Assembly: GCF_963082655.1 (NCBI RefSeq)
Contig: NC_081552.1
Span: 2,728,001-2,792,000 of the forward strand
Reading direction: 5' to 3'
Length of the DNA: 64,000 nucleotides
Origin: Stomoxys calcitrans
Taxonomy: Eukaryota > Arthropoda > Insecta > Diptera > Muscidae
Shown here: positions 35,605 through 47,539 of the stretch, in pieces
Layout of the letters: each line of letters starts with the position of its first letter
How positions within the stretch are numbered: the stretch's first letter is position 1
Notes under the pieces: model-generated
Seen by the model: only the letters and a program-made list of their open reading frames with translations
What the model was told of the DNA's origin: nothing
Database searches by the model: none
Made by a program: the position numbers and the translations under genes

Positions 35605-36050
35605 GCAAGTAAAAGTGTGCTCAGTTTGGCCTGTCCGAGTCTTATATACCATACCATTGGTCGCATTTGTCAAGTAATTTGCCCGATATCTCTTTATAGC
35701 CAAACACAGGATAATAGTTAGGGATTGCAATGCTATTTAAGCTATATTTGGTTATGAATCGATTCGAGCCATTCTTGTTTTGGATGTTGGAGACCATAGT
35801 TGAAGTTATTGTGCAAGATTTCAGTAAAATCGGATAAGAATTGCGCTCTGCAGGGTCTGAAGAAGTAAAATTTAGATCAGTTTATTTGGGAGATGTATGA
35901 GGTTATGGACTGATTCAGATGGGACAAGACTTTAAATCGAGAGATCGGTTTTTACGGCAGCTATATAAAAATCTGTACCAATGTTGGCCAAATTGCAAAA
36001 GGAAGAACGGATTGACAAAATATAACCCCAGCCTACAGTGGTGGGTATAA
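35605..36050 (+). mobile_element. Chimeric element: family A H-end, family B-like M-end
   Basis: Starts GCAAGTAAAAGTGTGCTCAG and TATATACCATACCATTGGTC (family A, decayed), and ends with GAGATCGGTTTTTACGGCAG, GACAAAATATAACCCCAGCC and GTGGTGGGTATAAAAA (family B style). Only about 445 bases. Confidence 0.6.
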
Positions 36051-36474
36051 AAATAATAATCTCAAGCAAATAAGCTCAAGGGCTTTGCAAATAATTGCAG
36101 TTATGTTGTCGTCACTGGTATAGACGCATTCTCCCACACAAAATTTGTTCATGCATTTTTACTGAGCAAAGATCAGTCAATATGTTGAGTAACTCGGAAT
36201 GTGACAACTTTTAAAGTTTCACCTTAGGCACAAAAACGATGGTATGGCCAATGTTAAGAATCATTAGAGCAACAAACAATTTGCTGCCAGGTAAAATAAA
36301 ACACTACAAGAATTTCGAAGGCACATTGTTTGTTAATTTTTACGCGATGAAGATTTATCCGTCCCAAAGTTGTTTTTAAATGTGCGAAAACAACAACTAT
36401 ACTTATGGGAGTTTGTTTGTTTGTTTAATCGTATCGAATACAGACTAGAGGTCATAATACAGAACCAGAATGGA
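36051..36474. repeat. Spacer containing repeat R3, copy 1
   Basis: Bases 36208-36390 (GACAACTTTTAAAGTTTCAC, AATTTGCTGCCAGGTAAAAT, ACAAGAATTTCGAAGGCACA, TTTTTACGCGATGAAGATTT) match 51981-52150 and again 52215-52330. No protein fits in either copy. Confidence 0.55.
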
Positions 36475-36670
36475 GTTGTGCGAAAATATTACCCAATTTC
36501 GCTGAAATTTCCAACTGTTACTTGTATAAAGATTATCGGTACCTGAACCAAATACGATTAAGATCGTAATATATTTGGATATTCATATGGATATAGTGGT
36601 GTTACAATAAATTTTGATGATAAATATATCCATGATGGGTATCAAAAGTTCAGCACGGCCGAATTAAATG
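36475..36670 (-). mobile_element. Family B element, short H-end piece
   Basis: TTACCCAATTTCGCTGAAAT, one unit, then ATGGGTATCAAAAGTTCAGC, ACGGCCGAATTAAATGC. It lies directly beside the next family A element. Confidence 0.55.
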
Positions 36671-36672
36671 CA

Positions 36673-37609
36673 TTTTTATACCCTCCATCATAGGATGGGG
36701 GGTATACTAATTTCGTCATTCTGTTTGTAAAACCTCGAAATATGCGTCTAAGACCCCATAATGTATATATGTTCTTAATCGTCGTGACATTTTAAGTTGA
36801 ACTAGCCATGTCCGTCCGCCTGTCTGTCAAAAGCACGCAACCTTTTAAAGGAATAGAGCTAGCCGCTTGAAATTTTGCACAAATACTTCTTTTTGGTGTA
36901 GATCGGTTGGGATTGTAAATGGGTCAAATCGGTCCATATTTTGATATAGCTGCCATATAAACCGGTCTTGGGTATTGATTTCTTGGGCCTTTAAAGGGCG
37001 CAATTCTTGTCTGATTTGACTGAAATTTTGCACATAGTGTTTTAATAATATTTCCAAAAACTGTGGTAAGTATGGTTCAAATCGGTCCATAACCTGATAT
37101 AGCTGCCATATAAACCCATGCAGGTTCTTGCCTTCTTGAGCTTCTAGAAGGCGGAATTCTTATCCGATTTTAATGAAATTTTGCACATGGTGTTTTTATA
37201 TCACTTCCAACTACTGTGCGAAGTATGGTTCAAATCGGTTTGTAATCTGATATAGCTGCCATATAAACCGATCTGGGATCTTGAGTTCTTGAGCCTCTAG
37301 AGAGCGCAATTCTCATCCGATTTGGCACAGATTTTGTACAACGGCTTCTCCCATGGCCTTCAACATACGTATGCAATGTGGTCTGAATCGATCTTCAGCT
37401 TGACACAGCTCCCATATAAACCAATCCCCCGATTTTGCTTCTTGAGCCCCGAATCGGACTATAACTTGATATAGCTCCTCCTCCGTCCATATTCATTATT
37501 CTTTGTTTGCCTAAAAAGAGATACTGCGCAAAGAACTTGACGGATGCGATCTAAGGTGGAGGGTATATAAGATTCGGCCCGGTCGAACTTAGCACGCTCT
37601 TACTTGTTT
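36673..37609 (-). mobile_element. Family A element, full length
   Basis: TTTTTATACCCTCCATCATA, AATGTATATATGTTCTTAAT, GAACTAGCCATGTCCGTCCG, units with GATATAGCTGCCATATAAAC, then GGTGGAGGGTATATAAGATT, CGGCCCGGTCGAACTTAGCA and CGCTCTTACTTGTTT. Both ends are present. Confidence 0.82.
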
Positions 37610-37682
37610 AGATTACTTAAGAAGGCACACAAAATTTGTCACGGCTTGGGCTGAGTGGCTGAAACAAACAGTGTTACGGTAT

Positions 37683-37845
37683 TTTTAATATGGGCAGACA
37701 AACGGACAGACAAGTCGAATCAGAAAATGATTCTAATTCGTTCGGTGTATTCATTAATGGGTCTATATCTCTTTCTTTTGGGTGATACGAACAAATGTAC
37801 TATGTTATAATACCCTTTACCAATAGTTGTGTAAGGTATAAAAAT
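37683..37845 (+). mobile_element. Family C M-end fragment
   Basis: GACAAACGGACAGACAAGTC, GAATCAGAAAATGATTCTAA, TTAATGGGTCTATATCTCTT and the end ATACCCTTTACCAATAGTTG then GTATAAAAA. Only the terminal 160 bases. Confidence 0.65.
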
Positions 37846-38464
37846 CTATCACACTAAATCGTATGAACTTCGTATACCCTTCCATTGTATATGAATCTAG
37901 AATTGTTTATGAATGTGTTGCGCACGTGTTTGTGTTAGTTTAGGAGCAAACTCAATGTTTTTGTCATCAATTGCAAGAGTGAGAGAGAGAGTTCAGGGTC
38001 TATTATTATTGTTATTGTTTCCAATCAAAATTTGTTTCCGAAGCAATCAAACTTTAATTATAAGATCTTTTATTGTCCATTGAATAACACAAAAATGTCT
38101 AAAAATAAACATTGATTTGTTTGGTATGGAATACATCCACACATGCATAAATTTATTTACCTGCTGGAATTCCATTCACTCAGACAGTTAATTTATGGCA
38201 ATCTCATTCAATAACCAAATATTCACATAATGGATAAATTCCTAGTGACATTTTTAGAGTACATATTTAAAAGAGGAATTTTAATCGAAAAAAATTATAA
38301 CACAAATTATGAGTAACCAGTTGAATAGAATAGTCCAGATAACAAAAAAAAATAAAACAATTCATCATGGTATTGATGGAATTCAGATTGATTTTTCAAG
38401 CTTAATGAACTCCATTGCAGAACATGTCCTTTCCATTAGATTGAATAATTGGTTAATTTTACTT
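37846..38464. other. Unique AT-rich spacer
   Basis: No gene or repeat recognised apart from a short GA run at 37978-37992. Confidence 0.4.
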
Positions 38465-39494
38465 ATTTTTCATACCTACCACCGAAGGATGGGGCTATAT
38501 TCATTTTGTCATTCCGTTTGCAACACATCGAAATATCCATTTCCGACCCTATAAAGTATATATATATATATTCTTGATCAGAGTAAAAATCTAAGACAAT
38601 CTAGCCATGTCCGTCCGTCCGACTGTCTGTTGAAATCACGCTACAGTCTTTAAAAATAGAGACATTGAGCTGAAACTTTGCATAGATTCTTTTTTTTGTC
38701 CATAAGCAGGTTAAGTTCGAAGATGGGCTATATCGGACTATATCTTGATATAGCTCCCATATAGACCGATCCGCCGATTTAGAGTCTAAGGGCCATAAAA
38801 GCCACATTTATTATCCGATTTTGCTGAAATTTTCGGCAGTGCGTTGTGTTCCACATTATTCTTTAATTTGGCGCTGATTGGCCCAGATTTGAATATAGCT
38901 GCCATATAGACCGATTCGTCGATTGAGGGTCTTTGGCTCATAAAAGCCACATTTATTATCCGATTTTGCTGAAATTTGGGGCAGTGAGTTATGTAAGGCC
39001 CTTCGATATCTATCGTTAATTTGGTCCAGATCGGTCCAGATTTGGATATAGCTACCATATAGACCGTTCCTCCGATTTGGGCTCTTAGGGCCATAAAAGC
39101 CACATTTATTATCCGATTTCGCTGAAATTTGGGATAGTGAGTTGTGTTAGGCTCTTCGCCATCCTTCGTCAATTTGGCCTTGATCGGATCAGTTTTGGTT
39201 ATAGCTGCCATACAGACCGATCCCTCGATTTAAGGTTTTGGGCCCCTAAAAGGCGCATTTATTGTCCAATGTCGCCGAAATTTGGGACAGTGAGTTAAGT
39301 AAAGCCCCTTGACATACTTCTGCAATATGGCACAGATCGGTCCAGATTTGGTTATAGCTACCATATAGACCGATCTCTCGATTTAATGTTTTGGGCCCAT
39401 AAAATGCGCATTTATTGTCCGATGTTGCCGAAATTTGGGACAGAGAGTTGAATTACGCCCCTCCACATATAGATCGATATCTCGATCTACTTGT
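38465..39494 (-). mobile_element. Family B element, H-end mostly missing
   Basis: TTTTTCATACCTACCACCGA, a TATATATATATA run, CTTGATCAGAGTAAAAATCT, GTCCGTCCGTCCGACTGTCT, transition unit and five units. It ends CTCGATCTACTTGTTTTTTT, which joins a unit directly to the last eight bases of an H-end, so the hairpin is deleted. Confidence 0.78.
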
Positions 39495-40446
39495 TTTTTT
39501 ATAGAAAGACATGAAATTTTGATATGAGGTAGGGTGGTGATATGAGGTTGGGGTGGCCCCATAGATAATTTTCCTTAATATTGATATCAGGTTTGTGCTT
39601 TACTTCGAAAAACCTTTCATTTGATAAATTTTTCCTCTTTGGGGGATGTTCTCGGGGATGGGCTGCCCACTAAACACTTGGCGCCACATCTGGACATTAG
39701 ATTCCCATATTGCCATGGTCAGTAAATAAGTCCTGTTTGGGGGGTAGTTTGGGCACGGGGTGGACTCCCTAGAGACTTAGTCCCAAATTTTGATATCAGA
39801 TTCGCATTATACTCGCAAATACCTCTCATTTGAGTCCCATATTGCCATGCTCGGTAAATATGTCCGATTTAGGGGTGTTTTGGGACTTAAGTTAAGACTT
39901 TTAGCACTTTAGCATATTAAGAACGGCACAGCAGCACACAATTTTGGATATAATAATGTTTTTGGAATTTTCATGGGCAAATTTCCTATTTCCATTTCCA
40001 ATTTTGATATGAAAAATAAAGAAATAGCAATAAATTTATATGCTATGTGCTTTTATTAGCCAAAAGATAAAAAAACATTTTTTATGGTCATATGATATAG
40101 AAATAAAAAAACATTTTTTAATTTCCATAATATTATTGAGTATTTATTGAGCTTATCAATATGCACAAATCTTAGGCCAAATTTTTGGGGGTGGTTACAC
40201 TCAAAGTACGAAATCTTTTGCAAGCTAATCACATTACATTTTATTTTTTTTTTTCTGATACCGGAAATGTGTGAGCCAATCTTTCAAGACTGCTAAGGTA
40301 ATTTCCTTAAACTCGTAAATTTTCTTTCCAAATACCTTTACCTCCCTCAGTCTTTTTTTTTTGCAAATATCATGAAATGTAAATTTAATAACCATTTGTA
40401 AAAGGTAACACCTTTAGGATTTTTATTTTCATCCATTGGAGAGACA
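39495..40446. repeat. Spacer with a degenerate tandem repeat (R5)
   Basis: CCATATTGCCATGGTCAGTA at 39706 recurs as CCATATTGCCATGCTCGGTA at 39838, and TTGATATCAG with CGCAAATACCTCTCATTTGA-type text surrounds both. A related piece lies at 51800-51870 (CTCTCAAATACCTTTTATTT). No protein. The rest to 40446 is AT-rich. Confidence 0.5.
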
Positions 40447-42150
40447 ACAAGTAAAAGCGTGCTAAGTTCGGCCGGGCCGAATCTTATATACCCTCCACCA
40501 TGGATCGCATTTGTCGACTTCTTTTCCCGGCATCTCTTCTTAGGCAAAAAAGGATATAAGAAAAGAGTTGCTCTGCTATTAAAACGATATCAAGATATGG
40601 TCCGGTTCGGACCACAATTAAATTATATATTGGAGACCTGTGTAAAATTTCAGCCAATTCGTATAAGAATTGCGCCCATTGGGGCTCACGAAGTAAAATA
40701 GAGAGAACGATTTATATGGGATCTGTATCGGGCTATAGACCGATTCAGACCATAATAAACACGTTTGTTGATGGTCATGAGAGGATCCGTCGTACAAAAT
40801 TTCAGGCATATCGGATAATAATTGCGACTTCTAGGGGTCAAGAAGTCAAGATCCCAGATCGGTTTATATGGCAGCTATATCAGGTTATGAACCGATTTGA
40901 ACCTTATTTGACACAGTTGTTGAAAGTAAAAATAAAATACGTCATGCAAAATTTCAGCCAAATCGGATAGGAATTGCGCCCTGTAGAAGCTCAAGAAGTC
41001 AAATCCCCAGATCTGTTTATATGACAGCTATATCAGGTTATTGACCGATTTCAACTATATTTGGCACAGTTGTTGGATATCATAACGAAATACTTGGTGC
41101 CAAAAATTCATTCCAATCGGATAAGAATTGCGCACTCTAGAGGCTCAAGAAGTCAAGACCCAAGATCGGTTTATATGGCAGCTATATCAGGTTATGGACC
41201 AATTTAAACCATACTTGGCACAATTGTTGGGTATCATAACAAAACACGTCGTGCGAAATTCCATTTCAATCGGATAAGAATTGTGCCCTCTAGAGGGTCA
41301 AGAAGTCAAGACCCAAGATCGGTTTATATGGTAGCTATATCAGGTTATGGACCGATTTGAACCATACTTGGCATTGTTGTTGGATATAATAAGAAAACAC
41401 GTCGTGCAAAATTTCATTCCAATCGGATAAGAATTGCGCACTCTAGAGGCTCAAGAAGTCAAGACCCAAGATCGGTTTATATGGCAGCTATATCAGGTTA
41501 TGGACCGATTTGAACCATACTTGACACAGTTGTTGGATATCATAACAAAACACGTTGTACAAAATTTCATTCTGATCGGATAAGAATTGCGCACGCTAGA
41601 GGCTCAAGAAGTCAAGACCCAAGATCGGTTTATATGGCAGCTATATCAGGTTATGGACCGATTTGAACCATACTTTGCACAGTTGTTGGATATCATAGCA
41701 AAACACGTCATGCAAAATTTCATTCCAATCGGATAAGAATTGCGCACTCTACAGGCTCAAGAAGTCAAGACCCAAGATCGGTTTATATGGCAGCTATATC
41801 AAAACATGGACCGATATGGCCCATTTACAATACCAACCGACCTACACTAATAAGAAGTATTTGTGCAAAATTTCAAGCGGCTAGCTTTACTCCTTCGGAA
41901 GTTAGCGTGCTTTCGACAGACAGACGGACGGACGGACGGACGGACGGACGGACGGACGGACGGACGGACGGACGGACGGACGGACGGACGGACGGACGGA
42001 CAGACGGACGGACATGGCTAGATCGACATAAAATGTCACGACGATCAAGAATATATATACTTTATGGGGTCTCAGACGAATATTTCGAGTAGTTACAAAC
42101 AGAATGACGAAATTAGTATACCCCCCATCTTATGGTGGAGGGTATAAAAA
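40447..42150 (+). mobile_element. Family A element with long GACG array
   Basis: Full length. H-end CAAGTAAAAGCGTGCTAAG, GTTCGGCCGGGCCGAATC; about nine tandem units marked by CGGTTTATATGGCAGCTATA; M-end with an expanded tetranucleotide array at 41921-42014, then ATGGCTAGATCGAC, TCAAGAATATATATACTTTA and GGTGGAGGGTATAAAAA. The 5' part is nearly the same as 2489-2880. Confidence 0.88.
41921..42014 (+). repeat. (GACG)n microsatellite
   Basis: About 23 copies of GACG with three GACA variants at the edges, inside the mini-me end of the family A element. Other copies in the window have two to six units here. Confidence 0.9.
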
Positions 42151-43640
42151 CGGAGTATGGGAGGGGTGGTAGGGAGTAGGTTAAAATTTAATTCATTATC
42201 TCATTTGTTTTACATCCAAAATCATCTACAAGCATTTCACATAATATTTTTACAAAGATATCAACGAATAAAATGCAAACACGTTCGGGGTGTTAATAAA
42301 TTTGAATTTCATTAACATTTGTCTTAACGCCTCTATGTCTGCCTCCGCCGCCAACTTGAACTCTGTCCTAGCCTTGGTCTATGGCGAAAAACAATTAAGC
42401 ATATACCAATTTCCCTATCTCCCTTTGCCAGCGCCGAGCACGGCGTTCTGATAAGTCCCCTCTCAACCTTTCCAGCACCCCTTAAGCATATCCATGGCTA
42501 ATAGCAACTCCATAAATATCACAAAAAAACACAGAGAACCCTTTTTACGCACCGAGAATCCGGCACACAATATTTTATTTTAAATAAAAAAGTAGTCATA
42601 AATTAAAAGCGCAGGTTCCCTATAACCTTTAAACGATGGAGGAGAAAAATGTGAACGTTAAATGGATACGAGTTGAGTGGTTAAGGGAAGAGAAAAGCGA
42701 ACAATCCTCCGAAAAAGATACATTGAAAAAGATGTATGGACGCGAACACCACCAATACACTTCGAGGGCATACAGGCAGCAGCAGCGAATGAATAAAACG
42801 AATGAATGCCGAGTTAAAATAATTACGAAAGGGTTCAAAATGCTAACGTTAAATTGTATATAAAAACGGGCTTTAATGGCTCTTTGATCTTTTGACGATT
42901 TAATTTTATGTAAGTCTTGTTATGCGCACCGATGACACTTGTATAAGTTGCACCTTGTGTTAATGTTTCATTATGAATGTGTGTGTGTGTGTGCGTGTGT
43001 GTATGCAAGAGCATGAGCACATGAAGGTGGGTCAGTGAAAAAGGCAGTCACAAATAGTAAGGGGAAGGGTTAGAAGATTTAAATCATAGTTGAGCGGATA
43101 AAACAAACCCATCAGAATTAGTTTCATTGGAAAAACGGCCTTGATATTTGATCAAATAAGTTTTTTTTTTTTAGGTAACAGCACTAGTTGATAATTGCAT
43201 CAAAACGTCATCTGCAAGAGTGAAGAGTATACAGGACATTCTGCCATTTCATTATGCAGAAACAAGCAACGTCAGCAAATCGTGGAAATTTTTTATCAAT
43301 GTGTGTGCTCTGTGGCAAATGTTCATCGTTAGTTGCGACCTTTTTATGGACGCCTAAGCCAGTATTTGGCTTGTTGTGCTCTCTAAATAATAAAAAAAGT
43401 AACCTCGAAAAAAAAATTATGTTAGTATTTCTGTGCTGCTTTGCCAGAAAGTGCAAAGGCCTTCAAAACTAACATGAAGGGCGTTACCGTTACAATGAAG
43501 GCCTTTCACCAATCTCTTCATTGCCTAAAAATTTCGTATGTGAACGTCATTCAATAAATTCTGACATTAAATTTCACATAATTATCTTCCACCTGATGTA
43601 TATTTTTCTACGCCCAATGTCATAACCTTTGAAAAAACCT
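42151..43640. other. Unique non-coding DNA
   Basis: No gene or known repeat. A (GT)n run lies at 42977-43004. Confidence 0.4.
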
Positions 43641-45017
43641 GTAAGGAAAGGCAAAAGTCGGGAGGTGCCGACTATATAATGCCCTACACCACCTAGTGCA
43701 TGTTGTACTTTTTATATGTAGAACTTATCTCGAAATCTAGTCAGACTTTAATTTGGATACCAATTGAAATAGCAATTTAGAACCTTGTAAGATTTTCCTA
43801 CCATAGGACAAAAGATTTGGATTTCCACATCTTTAAAAAGCCATATCGGATAAAAGATTATATGGGAGTTATATCGAAACCTGTGCCAATTTTAATGACA
43901 CATACTGGGGCGTCAAATAGAGATTGACGTCCCAGTATGTGTCATTAAGATGTGACCAAAATTGTGGTTTTTACTGCCATAAAATTCCATATCGGATGAA
44001 ATGGATGAAATTTTGCGCACGTATTGGAATGTCAATTTAAACGTCTTATGTAATATCGGGCGAAAATTGTGGATTCTTTTAAAGGCCAATCGGGTGAAAG
44101 ATATATATGGGAGCTATATCTAAATCTGATCCGATTTTTATGAAATTTTGCACATACATTGAAACTTCACAAAAACGACTCCACACCAAAGTTGGTAAAG
44201 ATCGGACCAAAATTGTGGCTTCTACAGCTTTAATAGTTCAAATCGGATGAAAGATATATATGGGAGTTATATCTAAATCTTAACCGATTTTTATGAAATT
44301 TTCCAGATATATTAAGATCGGTAAGAAAACAGTCCGTGCCAAATTGTTTGCAAATCGGTTTAAAATTGTAGCTACTACGGCCATTTAAGTACAAATCGGG
44401 TGCTTCATATATATGGGAGCTATATCTGAATCTGAGCCGATTTTTATGAAATTTTGCACACATATGTAGACCTCAAATAAAATACCCAATGCCAAATTTT
44501 GTGCAGATCGGACGAAAATTGTGGCTTCTACAGCCTTAAAAAACCATATCGAATGAAAGATATATATGGGAGCTATAACTAAATCTGAACCGATTTTTAT
44601 AGAATTTTGCAGACAAATGCAGACCTTAAACAAAATACTCGAAGCCAAATTTTGTGAAAATCGGACGAAAATTGTGGCTTCTACAGCCTTAAAAAGCCAT
44701 ATCGGATGAAAAATATATATGGGAGCTATATCTAAATCTGAACCGATTTTTTTCAACAGAGTCTGTCCTTGGGCCAAAAAAGTGACATATGCAAAATTTC
44801 GTGACAATCGATCAACAAATACGACCTGCAATTTGATTACAAGAATACATGGACTCATAGACGGACATGGCTAAATCGAATCCGAAAGTGATTCTGAGTC
44901 GATCGGTATACTTATGAATGGGTCTAGCTCTTCTTCTTCTTAGCTTCTTCTTCTTCTTCAACCAAGTGCACAAATCTATAATACCCTGTACCACAGTGGT
45001 GGTGCAGGGTATAAAAA
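43641..45017 (+). mobile_element. Family C element, full length
   Basis: H-end GGAAAGGCAAAAGTCGGGAG then GTGCCGACTATATAATGCCC; CCTACACCACC and GGTGGTGCAGGG form the subterminal inverted repeat. Units begin with ATGGGAGCTATA at 44413, 44566 and 44719, exactly 153 bases apart. M-end: AGACGGACATGGCTAAATCG, GATTCTGAGTCGATCGGTAT, a TTCTTCTTCTT run, and GTGGTGGTGCAGGGTATAAA. It includes a fold-back hairpin at 43893-43947 not found in the copy at 8127. Confidence 0.82.
43893..43947. repeat. Fold-back hairpin in family C, 24-bp arms
   Basis: Left arm 43893-43916 and right arm 43924-43947 are reverse complements except for one G/A difference; the loop is seven bases (ATAGAGA). Confidence 0.85.
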
Positions 45018-45083
45018 TTAAGCTTTATTTGTTACGGGCGCTATACTTATATGTAACGGGCGTTATGTAGTATCTTTATCATA

Positions 45084-46374
45084 TTGTACCCTCCACCATA
45101 GGATGGGGGCACACTAATTTCGTCATTCTGTTTGTAACTACTCGAAATATTCGTCTGAGACCCATAAAGTATATATATTCTTGATCGTCGCGACATTTTA
45201 TGTCGATCTAGCCATGTCTATCCGTCTGTCCGTCTGTCCACATTCCTTATCAAATTGGCTCCAATCGGATCAGATTTGGATATAGCTGCCATATAGACCG
45301 ATCGTCCGATTTAGTGTTTAAGGCCCATAAAAGCCACTTTATTATCCGATTTCGCTGAAATTTGGGACAGTGGGTTGTGTTAGGCCCTTTGACTTCCTTC
45401 GTTAATTTGGTCCAGATCGATCCAGATTTGGATATAGCTGATATATAGACCGATCCTCCGATTTAGGGTCTTAGGCCCACAAAAGCCACATTTATTATCC
45501 AATTTTGATGAAATTCGGGACAGTAAATTGCGTTAGGCCCATCGACAGCCTTTGTCAATTTGGCCCAGATCGGTTCAAATTTGGATATAGCTGCCATATA
45601 GACCGATCATCTGATTTAGGGTCTTAGGCCCATAAACGCCACTTTTATTATCCGATTTTGCGGAAATTTAGGGCAGTAAGTTGTGATAAGCCCTTCAACA
45701 TTCTCCCTTAATTTGGCTTAGATCGGTCCAGATTTGGATATAGCTGCCATATAGACCGATATCTAGGTTTTAGGTTTTGGGGCCATAAAAAACGCGTTTA
45801 TTGTCCGATGTCGCTGAAATTTGAGACAGTGAGTTTAGTTAGGCTTTTCGACGTCCTTCTTCAATTTTGGTTCATATTTGGATATAGTTGCCATATAGAC
45901 CGATATCTCGATTTAAAGTTTTGGGCCCATAAAAGAGCCACTTTTTGTCCGATTTCGCCGAAATTCGGGACAGTGCTTTGCGTTGGGCTCTTCGAAATTT
46001 TTATGCAACATGGCCTAAATCGGTGCAGATTTGACCGATCTGCCGATAAGGGGACTGAAGCCCATTAAAGCTTTATCTATTGCCCGATTTCGCTGAAATT
46101 ATAAACAGTGAGTTTTTCTGAGCTTCACGATATCCAACCTTAATATGGTTCAGATCGGTCTATAATTAGATATATCTGCCAAAAAGATAAATACTTTGTT
46201 CTACAAAATTGAATAGTGGCATATATATTAGACAACTCAATGTCCGTGCCGAATTTGGGTGCATAAGTTATCCATTTTTCACCGGATTACGACGAAAGGG
46301 GATTTACGTATATACCCGAGGTGATGGGTATCCAAAGTTCGGCCCGGCCGAACTTAACGCCTTTTTACTTGTTT
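45084..46374 (-). mobile_element. Chimeric element: family A M-end joined to family B body
   Basis: The left end is family A (GTACCCTCCACCATAGGATG, CTTGATCGTCGCGACATTTT, GTCCGTCTGTCC to about 45239). Right after it family B units begin (ATTCCTTATCAAATTGGCTC), with about seven units, and the right end is family B (GGGTATCCAAAGTTCGGCCC, GGCCGAACTTAACGCC, TTTTTACTTGTTT). Confidence 0.78.
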
Positions 46375-47245
46375 CAATTTTAACTGTTTAGCGAAGAAAG
46401 GTGGACTTAATTGCATTGACATAAAATAACACCTGCTGGCTTATCGCCATAAATTTAATTTTTAAATATAGAAACCATCAAATGCAACGAGCCACTCAAG
46501 GCATTCCAGAAATCTCGCTCCTAATAATTTTGAGAAAAATTTTTGTTGGATATTTTTGGGTGTACAAAATTGCTGACATTAGACAAGCAATTTTCTCCCA
46601 AAATATGGCCTTATATTACGGGAAAATTATCATCATTAAAGACCAAATCGCCCAGATTTATTTACACTTTCAAATAATTATTTCAAATGAAATCATTTCG
46701 TTTTTCCTTTGAATTTCATAATTCACAATTCGGTATTTAAGGCAATTGATACGGAGCTCATAGCAGAGTTGATCCTAGTAGAAATTTGTTAGTTCTGTAG
46801 ACTTTGACCGTAGTTGGACATAGTGAAATATTTAAAAAAAAAATTTTAATTCACTTTTTGAATTTTTGATTTTCTTCCAAAAAATCTTTTTGCAATGAAA
46901 ATATTGCAACCGAAAGTTCTTAATACCCACCTTCAAAGTAAGGAAATGGGTTAAAATAATATAAGTATACAGAATTTTATCTATGAGAGCAGATTTTATG
47001 TCACACTTATTTCATCTACCGAGTAAAGACTAGTGGGCAAAGAAGGAAAAAAGTTTGCAACTGCAACAGCGTGAAAGTCTTTTCGTGTATAAATTGAGAA
47101 AACTTTAGGACTCGTGAAGACATGATGCAAATTATAGCCATATAAGGGAATATTTGAATGCAATTTCTACCGGACGTCTTTTCCATCAAAATCGGATTTT
47201 CGATAGATTTAATAAAGTTCGGAGGAGAAATAAGTGGCATCATTT
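46375..47245. other. Unique AT-rich DNA
   Basis: No gene supported. The last part may belong to the mariner remnant that follows, but I cannot read motifs in it. Confidence 0.4.
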
Positions 47246-47475
47246 AAGCAGAACGACGAAGCTCGTTTATGGCTCAATGGATATGTAAATAAGCAGATTT
47301 TAGAATAAATATCATGCAAAAGCATTGCAATAGCTACCAATGCATCCAGAAAAAGTCACAGTTTGGTGCGGTTTATGGGCTGGTGGCATCATTGGACCAC
47401 ACTTCTTCAAAGATGATGTGAATCTTAAAGTAAATGTGATTGGTGAACGTCACTGTGAGATGATATCAAACTTTT
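47246..47475 (+). pseudogene. Tc1/mariner-type transposase remnant, middle part
   Basis: One frame reads NDEARLWLNGYVNKQ, matching the DEAHFxLNGYVNKQN block with the first catalytic aspartate of mariner-like transposases. After a frameshift, PMHPEKVTVWCGLWAGGIIG and PHFFKDD follow, which is the block after it in the same proteins. The fragment ends where a family A M-end begins. No terminal repeats visible. A different part of a similar transposase lies at 6490-6800. Confidence 0.75.
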
Positions 47476-47539
47476 CGAGGAGTTACAAATAGAATGACGA
47501 AATTAGTATACCCCCATTCTATGGTGGAGGGTATAAAAA
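47474..47539 (+). mobile_element. Family A M-end tip
   Basis: TTCGAGGAGTTACAAATAGA, ATGACGAAATTAGTATACCC and GGTGGAGGGTATAAAAA: last 66 bases only, directly after the transposase fragment. Confidence 0.7.
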
